Assembly (NCBI RefSeq): GCF_027579695.1
Contig: NC_083583.1
Coordinates: 21,022,099 to 21,086,098, forward strand
Length of the DNA: 64,000 bases
From: Neoarius graeffei
Lineage: Eukaryota; Chordata; Actinopteri; Siluriformes; Ariidae
Direction of reading: 5' to 3'
The notes below the pieces were generated by a model. The model had not been told where the DNA came from, made no database searches, and saw only the letters and a list, made by a program, of their open reading frames with translations. A program made the translations under genes and the position numbers. This document shows positions 32,050-40,665 of this stretch, in pieces. Each line of letters begins with the position of its first letter. Within the stretch, counting starts at the first letter, position 1.

Positions 32050-32076
32050 TGCTCTGTTCCCAGGTTTCGACACCAC
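32050..32076 (-). other. Candidate primer-binding site of the gypsy element
   Basis: Directly inside the 5' LTR, the minus strand reads GTGGTGTCGAAACCTGGGAA. TGG one base after the LTR is the usual start of a PBS pairing with a tRNA CCA end. The matching tRNA was not identified. Confidence 0.4.
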
Positions 32077-32384
32077 TGTAGCAAGTGTTCTAGGTGGGTG
32101 GAGCACAGAAGCACGGCAGGCCAGAACTGAGTTCTCAAAAACTCATTTATTGTAGCTTTTCAGCTTTTAACTACACACATATACACACACGCATGCACAC
32201 AAGTATCCAGGTTGGGGAGTAGCTCCCTTCCTCCACTCTCCCTCTCCTCTTATAGGGCGCGGTCACTGGGGAAGACACACAAACACAGGTTAATTCCCGT
32301 CAGGTGCAGTGATTCCGCCACTTACCTTCCCTGACTCCACTCTCCATTCACAGACCGACGCTTGACCACGCCCCCGCTGCCACA
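32077..32384 (-). repeat. 5' LTR (element orientation)
   Basis: Bounded by TGTAGC and GCCACA, followed by ATTGT. Near identical to 27451-27756, with a few substitutions and small indels in the CACACA stretch. Confidence 0.9.
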
Positions 32385-32389
32385 ATTGT

Positions 32390-32986
32390 ATATCTGCAGT
32401 TCAATGTTCAAAATGGCAAGCAGAGTTTTAGTCTTCATTACCATATCTGACAATGCTGACCTCTTCTGCTCCTTGGACCTGCCTGATCCATCCTGGTGCC
32501 CTATGTCTGGTCGGAGTCTCATCACATCACTCCTGTGGAGGACAGCCCCATATGGACAGTTGAAAGTCACACTTGGAAGATGCTCTGGACACTTACAGTA
32601 ATGCTTTTATGGCTGAGGACTACAGTTGACTTGCTAACTTTAGGACTGCAGTTGTCATGAACAGCTTTCCAATCAAGTTTCCATCAATGAAAAGTTATAA
32701 CATCAACGAAACTGACTCCATGTTAAAACTGTTAATGTTATAGTCATGTTGTCTGTTGTCACCCAAATGAGGATGGGTTCCCTTTTGAGTCTGGTTCCTC
32801 TTGAGGTTTCTTCCTCATGTTGTCGGAGGGAATTTTTCCTTGCCACCGTCGCCACAGGCTTGCTCATTGGGGATAGAGTAGGGATAAAGTTAGCTCATGT
32901 TTAAAGTCATTCAAATTCTGTAAAGCTGCTTTCCAACAATGTCTATTGTTAAAAGCACTATAGAAATAAACTTGACTTGACAACAG
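32390..32986 (+). mobile_element. LINE 3' end (fish L2-like), tail TTGACTTGA
   Basis: The end AAAGCACTATAGAAATAAAC followed by TTGACTTGA is the typical 3' terminus with short repeat tail. Upstream words GAGGTTTCTTCCTCATGTTG and TTTTTCCTTGCCACCGTCGC recur in reverse at 51234-51560. Only 3' UTR is present, a 5'-truncated copy. Assignment to L2/CR1-type is from recall of fish repeats. Confidence 0.65.
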
Positions 32987-33039
32987 AGTCATTGCAAAAA
33001 TTACTTCTGTAAGGGTTTCTTATAATTCATCATCATCAC

Positions 33040-33415
33040 CTCTCTTTGCGCCAGTAGGCACATAAGGTTTTCACACTTGTTTTCTACTCCTCCCTGTCTT
33101 TTGCTGCTTCTTTAGCTATGATCCAGCAACATCATCACAGCTTCATTAGCAGCACTTCCAGTTTGGGTTGTACTAACATAAGTGTTTCTAGTATCTGTAA
33201 TAAGTGCGTTTTATGGGGTAGAGTTGTCAGTCCTATGCTCAACCCCCAACCTGGAGGACCAGGGGATCACTCTTTGTCAGGACACTACCCTTTGACCTGT
33301 TCGGCATGGGTGGCCCTACCAGGAGTTCAAGAATCCAGCCGACATAGCTCTAAGGGTCATAGGGATGCACAAACTGCCCCACCATGATAAGGTGGTGATC
33401 CCTTCGGAGCAGTTC
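33040..33415 (+). repeat. LINE untranslated-region fragment (RTE-like, tentative)
   Basis: The words TTCGGCATGGGTGGCCCTACC, read over 33300-33320, and CACCATGATAAGGTGGTGATCC belong to a widespread fish LINE UTR as I recall it. There is no open frame of note. Confidence 0.35.
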
Positions 33416-33550
33416 TTATAATTAGATAATAAATAATAAATTGGTCCAGAACAACAAAAAATCCTTTACTTTTAAAGGTTCACCCACAAAGCAGCTCTAT
33501 AACGTAGCATTCATATCACACACACACATATTATGAATATATCATAGCAT

Positions 33551-33905
33551 GGGCAGCACGGTAGTGTAGTGGTTAGCACTGTTGCCTCACAGAAAGAAGG
33601 TTCTGGGTTCGAGCCCAGTAGCTAATGGGGGCCTTTCTATGTGGAATTTGCATATTCTCCCTGATTTTCTCTGGGTGCTCTGATTTCCCCCCACAGTTCA
33701 AAGACATGTGTTTAACATGGGGCAGCCATGGCCTGAGGTTGGGCTGAAGTGCCCTTGAGCAAGGGCACCTAACCCACAACTGCTCCCTGGGTGCTGTAGC
33801 ATAGCTGTCCACTGCTCTGGGTATGTGTGTGTTCACTCCTTCAGATGGGTTAAATGCAGAGGCTAAATTTCACTGTGTGCTTGAGTGTACATGTGACAAG
33901 TAAAG
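33551..33905 (+). mobile_element. tRNA-derived SINE with alternative 3' half (type B), diverged
   Basis: The head GGGCAGCACGGTAGTGTAGT, the B box GGTTCGAGCCC and the body to AAAGACATGT are as usual. It then switches to GGCCTGAGGTTGGGCTGAAG and CTGCTCCCTGGGTGCTGTAG, as at 21923. More mutations than other copies. Confidence 0.75.
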
Positions 33906-34009
33906 GCTGCTTGGCTAAAACCTGTCAAAAATCAATGTTATTCTATCATCTGGACAAATTTGTTTTGGTTTTTTATTTGAACATGATTTGAGGTTAATTG
34001 TTGACATCC

Positions 34010-34620
34010 CATCCAGCTTGTATTCCTACCTCATGCCCAGTGTTCCCAGGCTAGGCTCTGGATTCCACCGCAACCCTGACCAGGATAAAGTGGTTTCTGA
34101 AGATGATTAAATGAATGAAGCAATAAGATGTCGTGTATAAGAAGTTGGTTTTGAAGATAAGACTTATCTATTACCTATTTCCCAACTGGATCAGTACTTT
34201 ATTGGTAGCGAGTATCATAAAGAAAGTTAACCTCCTTTATAAGATTAAATCAGCTCCTCACAAGACATCAGACTTTAGTTCCAACCACATCATTTCCTTG
34301 GCTGATTAGGTAAGTAAACCTTAGTGGTTAGGAAGGTGCTAACCACAGTCTATTATGAATTCAAATATGGAAATATTTTGGCTTGAGTTGTTGTTAGTCA
34401 ACACTGAAATCATTATATTATGAATATGCAAATATGGCCAGATCTGTGGTCTTCCACTGGAGAAGAGTGTGTCAAAATGCAGTCACAGAGGACCATAACA
34501 ATGCAAAGTTACCTAGCTCATCACTGAAGAGATATGCTACCTCGTTTAACATGTATAATTTAACTAAACATCAGCTAAATATTCAATCCTTTATTGTTTA
34601 ATTCAGCTGAATTTAAATCT
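34010..34620 (+). repeat. Duplicated segment A (paralogous to 43840-44370)
   Basis: It begins with an old SINE-like 3' end (GCCCAGTGTTCCCAGGCT ... GACCAGGATAAAG). It then continues through words shared in order with 43840-44370: TCAGCTCCTCACAA, TTAGTTCCAACCA, GCTGATTAGGTAA, AGGAAGGTGCT, TATGAATATGCAAAT and TTTATTGTTTA. It contains an octamer ATGCAAAT at 34426-34433. Non-coding. Confidence 0.6.
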
Positions 34621-34844
34621 GATAATCAGATTGACAAATGTTGAGAACCTCCACAGTTGCATTGACTGTATGTTTGCCATGATTGTCTATCATAAAGTTG
34701 TATGCAGTCCACTGAGTTTTCAGGAATATAGTCAGATTTAAGAAGTTTAAAATGCCTTCAGTACATGTCAGAATTCTTTAGGCTACTTGCATCAGTCACA
34801 CAATCACTAAAAAGACATTATACAGGTTTCACTGGCAGTCATAC

Positions 34845-35262
34845 CTTCACTGGCTACTTTATAAGGTACACCCATCCACCTACTGTTTTATGCAGTTATC
34901 TCATCAGTCAATCCCTTGACAGCTGCACAAACAGTTCAGAAACTGCTGAACTCCTGGGATTTTCACACAAAACAGTCTCGAAAGTTTTCACAGAATGGTG
35001 TGAAAAACAAATAAACACTGAGTGAGCAACAGTTTTGTGGGTTGAAAAGTCTTGTTGATAAGAGAAGTCAGAGGAAAATGGACAGATTGGTTCGAGCTGC
35101 CAGGAAGGATATAGTAACTCATAGCAACTCTTTACAACCGTGGTGAGCAGAAAAACATCTCAGCATGCAACAGCAGAAGACCACACTGGGTTCCACTCCT
35201 GCCAGCCAAGAACAGGAATCTTAGAATCAAGAACAAGTTCCTATTAAAGTGGCCAGTGAGTG
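34845..35262 (+). mobile_element. Non-autonomous Tc1/mariner MITE ('ACTGGCCACTTTA' family)
   Basis: The left end CACTGGCTACTTTATAAGG and the right end TTAAAGTGGCCAGTGAGTG are inverted. About 420 bp with scrambled transposase remnants (plus frame near 34900-35025 with TVSKVFTEWCEKQINTE). It lacks the catalytic core. Confidence 0.65.
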
Positions 35263-35836
35263 TATATTCCAAATGCCACCATGTGAAGACGTATAAATGA
35301 CCCCCCACCCCTTTCCAAACTATTCCTCACATGGTCTATTAATCTTGATTTCATTGACAGTGATGCTTGAAAATTCGTGAACCCTTTAGAATTTTCTATA
35401 TTTCTGCATAAAGATGACCTAAAACATAATCAGATTTTCACACAAGTCCTAAAAGTAGATAAAGAGAGCCCAGTTAAACATCTCATCTCATTATCTCTAG
35501 CCGCTTTATCCTGTTCTACAGGGTCGCGGGCAAGCTGGAGCCTATCCCAGCTGACTATGGGCGAAAGGCGGGGTACACCCTGGACAAGTCGCCAGGTCAT
35601 CACAGGGCTGACACAGACACAGACAACCATTCATACCTATGGTCAATTTATGCTGTGTTCACACTTATACCGGTACGAAAGTGGTATAACTGTATCGATA
35701 CAAAGTATAGACCCTTTTCACGTGACGTCACGACAAACGCGGCCGCCATTTTGGACATGTACTACCAGTAGTTTACCACAGCCAGCATTGAGGAACGGCA
35801 GCAAAGAAAGTGTTTATTTTCAGCAAGACTTCCATC

Positions 35837-36014
35837 ATGCCACTATATTGTTGTGCACCTGGATGTAGTAACCATCAACAAACAAGGCAAGGGTTATCAT
35901 TTTATCGGATCCCGGTAGATGCTGACCGACGGAGAAGATGGATAGCGGCCATTAACAGGAAAGATTGGCAGCCCTCAGCATACCAGCGCTTGTGCAGTGA
36001 CCACTTTGTTGGAG
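35837..36014 (+). CDS. THAP-domain exon of TIR element 2, open
   Basis: ATG at 35837 opens MPLYCCAPGCSNHQQTR followed by LSFYRIPVDADRRRRWIAA and INRKDWQPS, then LCSDHFVGG, ending at GTAAGA (36015). This is a complete-looking THAP zinc finger: Cys-x4-Cys near the start, Trp, and the C-x2-H (CSDH) pair, with the FYRIP word. The GTAAG right after GG is a good splice donor, so it was probably the first exon of the element's protein. THAP fingers bind specific DNA, for example transposon ends. Later exons are missing. Confidence 0.75.
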
Positions 36015-36217
36015 GTAAGACGAATAAAATTAGCCAGAAAAGGCATTACATTGCTGTTAACATTCTGTGGCGGCGAGTGTGTAACCAGATAGGCTAAAAT
36101 AACCCATTGTAACCTCTTTGTTCTTCTGTAGTAGCTATTAGCTAACGACATTAGCTAGCGTTGTGTTCCTTTGCTGTTGGTAGACTGTAGGACAGATCAG
36201 AGGCAGTGTCCTACAAA

Positions 36218-36595
36218 CAGCGCTTAATTTGAGGGGGAGCAAGCCGGAGCGCGCTCCGGAACCTTGGGCGTTGGCTCCGGCAGCTATTTACACTGGATCC
36301 GGTGATCCGACACCTCTTTTGACTATGCAACAAAAAAAACAAACAAATAATTAAATAAAAAAATGCAAGTTTATTTAGTGTTAATGTCTGATTTTGATAT
36401 CTGTCTTGTTGGTGATTTCTCTCATGAAACGACATCCACAAAATATCTGCAGATGAACTTAATTTGCAGTGTTATTACAAAACATGCCCAGAAGCGCAGC
36501 GCAGCGCCGCGCCCCCCTCCCCCCCTCTTTTTTTCCACACCGGAGCCGCTCATCCTCTGCGCTCCGGGACCTCCCACTTTACAAATTAAGCACTG
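36218..36595. mobile_element. hAT-type MITE with perfect 8-bp target duplication
   Basis: Begins CAGCGCTTAATTTGAGG and ends CAAATTAAGCACTG, so terminal inverted repeats start with CAG as in hAT. CCTACAAA is duplicated exactly at 36210-36217 and 36596-36603. About 378 bp, no transposase. Confidence 0.82.
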
Positions 36596-36799
36596 CCTAC
36601 AAATAAGTGTTCAAAACAAGAAGAGCATGTATTTGTCTCTTAAATCCAGGCCATTCCCTGTAATCTGTAACAACGGTTGGAGAAAGTAATGGCAAATAGT
36701 GAGTGCACAAACCATAAAAGGTAAACTGTACACAGCGCCAGGGCAGTGTGATGGTATGTCTACTTTTAGATTGTGTTAGCTTATCAATGAACACACTCG

Positions 36800-37216
36800 T
36801 CACTCGACGAGTTTCATGTCTTTACGACGGATACTTAAATGTGTGTTAGGTATTATTGTTGCAGTCTTCGTGGCTTCGTGTACTTCCGTACGTCTGTAAA
36901 CAATCCAGGCGGAAGCAGATAAACGTCGCTCTCTAAGCCTGCTAACCTCAATTTTTGAAAATACCTCTCCCTCTGCTCGCCCTGTAAATGCCCTATGTCG
37001 CTGGATAGCGAAGGTGTTTTCTGCATCTCGCTCCTTTTTCTTGTATGTTCTCCGTTTGTCGCCTTCCTTGCATTCAAACCAATTTGAGCCGAAGTCCGCT
37101 ACATGTCCAAAATGGTGGTCGCGTTTATGAAGGTCACGTGACTGAAAAGGGTCTATACTGGTACAGTTTAGTGCATCTGTCCACACTAGCGAGAAATGTT
37201 TGCGGTTTTCTTTCAC
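36800..37216 (-). pseudogene. Second coding module of THAP-family element 2
   Basis: The minus frame ending at 36853 reads NARKATNGEHTRKRSEMQKT, SLSSDIGHLQGEQRERYFQK, LRLAGLESDVYLLPPGLF and TDVRKYTKP. This is the same module as at 61700-62150 and related to 18321-18512. Further coding is lost after TKP, where unrelated sequence starts. It is Lys/Arg-rich at the start and probably nucleic-acid-binding, but this is only inferred. Confidence 0.55.
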
Positions 37217-37410
37217 AGAAGTTGAAATGCGCGTGCGCGAAATGTTTCTGTGGTTACCGAGTAACTTCCTTCCGAGAATATGGCGGATGAAACAACGTGT
37301 GTGTGCTTTTTGTTGTCAATGTACAGTCTGTATTTCTGGTGGTCATTTATTCAGTTGAATCGTATAAAACGCGCGAGGCAGTTGAGAAAGAAACAAAGAA
37401 AACGAATCTC

Positions 37411-37560
37411 CCTTTCTCCCCCCTCACTTTCTCCCTCTTCCCTTCTCTTCCCCTCCCTTTCTCCCTCTTTCCTTCTCTTCCCCTCCCTTTCTCTCCCTTT
37501 TCCCCTCTTCCTCCTTTCTTCCTCCCTCCCTCTCTCCCTTTCTCCCCCCTTTCTTTGCTC
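37411..37560 (+). repeat. CT-rich low-complexity tract
   Basis: About 150 bases of CCCTTTCTCCCTC-like repeats. The overlapping Ser/Leu/Pro-rich and Arg/Glu/Gly-rich frames on both strands are by-products of composition. Confidence 0.85.
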
Positions 37561-38344
37561 CATGTAGCTCCACGGTCGTTTTGAGCCATTTTTTGACGTT
37601 TTATTTACAGATGGAAAGCACGGGCATATTGTATTGTATGAATAACCCGGAAGACGTAGGAATGGTTTATTGCGCTTGTGCATTATATTTGTATCGATAC
37701 AGAGCCGCTTCATCTGTCCACACTACAGCGAAGCGCTACAGTACCGATACTGTACCGGTACGAAACCCATACATTTGTGGGTTTCGTACCGATACAGTTA
37801 TACTGCTACAGTACCAGTATAGTTGCTAGTGTGGACAGGTGTTGCGGTACGAAAGTAGTTTCGTATCGGAACAAAATCCCTTGTGTGGGCAGGGTATATG
37901 AGTCACCATCTTAACCTAACCTGCATGTCTTTGGGGGAAACCGGAGCACCTGGAGGAAACCCACGTGGACACGGGGAGAACATGCAAACTCTGCACAGAA
38001 AGGCCCTCGCCGGCCAAAGGGCTCGAACCCGGACCTTCTTGCTGTGAGGTGACAGCGCTAACCACTACACCACCGTGCCCCCCCCCCCCCCCCAGTTAAA
38101 CAAATGAGACAAAAATATTATACTTGGTCATTTATTTATTGAGGAAAATTTTCCAATATTACATATCTGTGAGTGGCAAAAGTATGTGAACCTCTAGGAT
38201 TAGCAGTTAATTTGAAAGTGAAATTACAATCAGGTGTTTTCAATCAATGGGATGACAATCAGGTGTGAGTGGGCACTCTGTTTTATTGAAAGAACAGGGA
38301 TCTATCAAAGTCTGATCTTCTCAACACGTTTGTGGAAGTGTATC

Positions 38345-39367
38345 ATGGCACGAACAAAGGAGATTTCTGAGGACCTCAGAAAAAGCATTGTTGATGCTCA
38401 TCAGGCTGGAAAAGGTTACAAAACTATCTCGAAAGAGTTTGGACTCCACCAATCCACAGTCAGACAGATTGTGTACAAATGGAGAAAATTCAAGACCATT
38501 GTTACCCTCCCCAGGAGTGGTCAACCAACAAAGATCACTCCAAGAGCAAGGCGTGTAATAGTCGGCGAGGTCACAAAGGACCCCAGGGTAACTTCTAAGC
38601 AACTGAAGGCCTCTCTCACATTGGCTAATGTTAATGTTCATGAGTCCACCATCAGGAGAACACTGAACAACAATGGTGTGCATGGCAGGGTTGCAAGGAG
38701 AAAGCCACTGCTCTCCAAAAAGAACATTGCTGCTCATCTGCAGTTTGCTAAAGATCACGTGGACAAGCCAGAAGACTATTGGAAAAATGTTTTGTGGACG
38801 GATGAGACCAAAATAGAACTTTTTGGTTTAAATGAGAACCGTTATGTTTGGAGAAAGGAAAACACTGCATTCCAGCATAAGAACCTTAACCCATGCGTGA
38901 AACATGGTGGTGGTAGCATCATGGTTTGGGCCTGTTTTGCTGCATCTGGGCCAAGATGGCTTGCCATCATTGATGGAACAATGAATTCTGAATTATACCA
39001 GCGAATTCTCAAGGAAAATGTCAGGACATCTGTCCATGAACTGAATCTCAAGAGAAGGTGGTTCATGCAGCAAGACAATGACCCTAAGCACACAAGTCGT
39101 TCTACCAAAGAATGGTTAAAGAAGAATAAAGTGAATGTTTTGGAATGGCCAAGTCAAAGTCCTGACCTTAATCCAATCAAAATGTTGTGGAAGAACCTGA
39201 AGCGAGCAGTTCATGTGAGGAAACCCACCAACATCCCAGAGTTGAAGCTGTTCTGTATGGAGGAATGGGCTAAAATTCCTCCAAGCCGGTGTGCAGGACT
39301 GATCAACAGTTACTGGAAACGTTTAGTTGTGGTTATTGCTGCACAAGGGGGTCACACCAGATACTGA
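38345..39367 (+). CDS. Tc1 transposase, open reading frame with catalytic Glu replaced by Lys
   Basis: ATG at 38345 opens 340 codons, the usual length of a fish Tc1 transposase. The N-terminal helix-turn-helix domains include LRKSIVDAHQAGKGY, STVRQIVYKWRKF and the GRPR-like SGQPTKITPRARR. The catalytic domain has WTDETKIELFG (Asp153), QQDNDPKHTSR (Asp244) and SPDLNPIKMLW. In sister copies the last block reads NPIEML. Here codon 279 is AAA (39179-39181), Lys in place of the Glu of the DD34E triad, while spacing is kept at exactly 34 residues. The protein may still bind the element's ends but should be unable to cut. I chose this ATG over an upstream in-frame GTG (38234) because it matches sister copies. 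Confidence 0.9.
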   Translation: MARTKEISEDLRKSIVDAHQAGKGYKTISKEFGLHQSTVRQIVYKWRKFKTIVTLPRSGQPTKITPRARRVIVGEVTKDPRVTSKQLKASLTLANVNVHESTIRRTLNNNGVHGRVARRKPLLSKKNIAAHLQFAKDHVDKPEDYWKNVLWTDETKIELFGLNENRYVWRKENTAFQHKNLNPCVKHGGGSIMVWACFAASGPRWLAIIDGTMNSELYQRILKENVRTSVHELNLKRRWFMQQDNDPKHTSRSTKEWLKKNKVNVLEWPSQSPDLNPIKMLWKNLKRAVHVRKPTNIPELKLFCMEEWAKIPPSRCAGLINSYWKRLVVVIAAQGGHTRY

Positions 39368-39685
39368 AAGCAAAGGTTCACATACATTTGCCACTCACAG
39401 ATATGTAATATTGGATCATTTTCCTCAATAAATAAATGAACAAGTATAATATTTTTGTCTCATTTGTTTAACTGGGTTCTCTTTATCTACTTTTAGGACT
39501 TGTGTGAAAATCTGACGATGTTTTAGGTCATATTTATGCAGAAATGTAGAAAATTCTAAAGGGTACGCAAACTTTCAAGCACCACTGTACCTCTAAGAAT
39601 TTCTACCAGAATTCCATGCACTTTTGAGCAAACCAAGGTCTAAGGTCAACAGCGTCTGTATGTTGTTTTTTTCTTCAACAATGTA

Positions 39686-40012
39686 CACTATCTGGCCAAA
39701 AGTATGTGGACACCTGACCATCACACCCATTTGTAGGCCTTCTCCTTACAGCGCAAAAAAGTTGCAGACATACAGTTGTCTAAGATGTGTTTGATGTAGC
39801 ATTAAGATTTCCTTTCACTGGAATTAAGGAGCCCTAACCTGTTCCAGCATGACAATGGCTTTGTGCACAAACCGAGATTCATAAAGACATGGTTTGCCAA
39901 GGTTGGTGTGAAAAACTTGAGTGGCCTACAGAGAGCCCTTGACCTCAACCACACTGAACACCTTTGTGATGAATAGGAATGCAGACTGTGTGCCTCTTGT
40001 GGCTGAATGGGC
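39686..40012 (+). mobile_element. Tc1/mariner fragment ('GGCCAAAAGT' family), 3' part
   Basis: The end CACTATCTGGCCAAAAGTAT is present at 39686. A plus-strand relic frame reads FQHDNGFVHKPR and ALDLNHTEHL near 39840-39960. It is cut at about 40012, where a LINE tail begins. Confidence 0.65.
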
Positions 40013-40130
40013 AGAAATTCAATTCAATTCAATTCAATTCAGTTCAATTCAGTTCAATTTTATTTGTATAGTACTTTTAACAATGGACATTCTCACAAAG
40101 CAGCTTCACAGAAATATAAATTCCGGATAT
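40013..40130 (-). mobile_element. LINE 3' end (L2-like) with (AATTC)n tail
   Basis: (AATTC)n at 40018-40055 followed by TTTTATTTGTATAGTAC and CACAAAGCAGCTTCACAGAA is the inverse of the LINE terminus also seen at 51236 and 32940. Confidence 0.6.
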
Positions 40131-40588
40131 TAATTTTACATATCTGAATTTATAAACTTATTAGTTTACAAATCCCCACAGCCACATTGCGAAATCTATT
40201 GGAAAATTTTTCTAGAAGAGTGGAAATTGCTAACCATGCCTCCTTCCCTTTCTTTTTCTTTTTTTTTTGGGGGGGGGGGATTCGGAGTTAATTGACTAAT
40301 TAAGTGACTAGGACACATGCAAATATTTTATGTATATGTAGATGTAATGTGTGCATGGCTGTTTTCTATTCTGAACATTATTCTTTAATTCAAAACCACA
40401 GGTTACTGAAATTAGGACAAATGCAAATTATTTTTATTGTTTATCTGTATAGATGTGTTTTAGTAAAGGCGCTTTCCACCAAGGAAGAGTATTGCGTGCC
40501 ACAGTGCATGGTGTCTTCCTCATAATCATTTTAAAATTATAATGTGGGTGCAGCATGGCAAGTAGTTTGACGTTTTATTCACCGAGTA
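40131..40588. other. GPCR upstream region
   Basis: AT-rich sequence with a G/T run near 40260-40280. No repeat recognised. It probably holds the distal promoter of the receptor gene. Confidence 0.4.
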
Positions 40589-40652
40589 ATTTGCATATGG
40601 CTGTAGAATAAAAAAGCAGTGTGGGGTAAAGAGTTCCAAAGTCCATTTGCAT
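40589..40652 (+). promoter_or_regulatory. Two POU/octamer motifs (ATTTGCAT) upstream of the GPCR
   Basis: ATTTGCAT occurs at 40589-40596 and again at 40645-40652, 14 bases before the ATG at 40666. A perfect octamer twice in 64 bases is notable. The second site may lie in the 5' UTR. Binding is not shown. Confidence 0.4.
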
Positions 40653-40665
40653 CAGTACTGCCAAC

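Larger units (their letters stand above)
27451..32384 (-). mobile_element. Full-length Ty3/gypsy LTR retrotransposon, Gmr1-type domain order
   Basis: LTRs of about 306-308 bp lie at 27451-27756 and 32077-32384, beginning TGTAGCAAGTG and ending CTGCCACA on plus. ATTGT is duplicated at 27446-27450 and 32385-32389. On the minus strand the order is gag (32032 down), aspartic protease (about 30940), integrase (about 30400-29500), then reverse transcriptase and RNase H (29100-27700). Integrase before RT is the order described for Gmr1 of cod and relatives, unlike ordinary gypsy. Several nonsense and frameshift changes disable it. Confidence 0.93.
35706..37157 (+). mobile_element. THAP-family TIR element 2
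   Basis: The left end is TATAGACCCTTTTCAC then GTGACGTCAC and GCCGCCATTTTGGACATG. The right end is the inverse of TATAGACCCTTTTCAGTCAC with ACCACCATTTTGGACATG further in. It carries an intact-looking THAP exon on plus and, at the other end, a minus-strand module. A hAT MITE is inserted at 36218-36595. TATA words flank both ends, so the target duplication is TA or TATA. Confidence 0.7.
35651..37897. mobile_element. TIR element (TACCGGTACGAAAG ends) nested in the SINE, with coding start
   Basis: The left end reads TGCTGTGTTCACACTTATAC then CGGTACGAAAGTGGTATAAC. The right end contains inverted CCTGTCCACACTAGC-, GTACGAAA- and TATACTG-type words (37700-37890). Plus-strand ATG at 37280 opens MADETTCVCFLLSMYSLYFW, then a KRARQLRKKQRKR basic stretch. 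This resembles the first exon of a fish Harbinger-type transposase but is not proven. A CT-rich tract follows and the core is missing. The THAP-family element at 35706 is inserted near its left end. Confidence 0.5.
35481..38090 (-). mobile_element. tRNA-derived SINE split by nested elements, 12-bp target-site duplication
   Basis: The tail/body is 35481-35650 and the head 37898-38090. CCCAGTTAAACA is duplicated at 35469-35480 and 38091-38102. The head is preceded by a long C run (38078-38093) that may be a local expansion. The intervening 2.2 kb is other elements. Confidence 0.88.
35358..39597 (+). mobile_element. Tc1 element, 'CAGTGGTGCTTGAAAGTTTG' family, copy 2, split near its left end
   Basis: The left end CAGTGATGCTTGAAAATTCG (35358) and right end CAAGCACCACTG (39597) are inverted. 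A SINE inserted at 35481 separates 123 bp of the left end from the rest (38091 on). The transposase gene (38345-39367) is downstream of the insertion and open throughout. Confidence 0.9.

Noticed and set aside
27681-32155. Plus-strand open frames across the gypsy element
   Set aside because: They are antisense to gag-pol, arise from its codon bias and show no domain features.
37280-37713. Ser/Pro/Leu-rich and Arg/Glu/Gly-rich frames over the CT tract
   Set aside because: Low-complexity translation of a (C/T)n tract. Only the first ~45 codons from 37280 have non-repetitive sequence.
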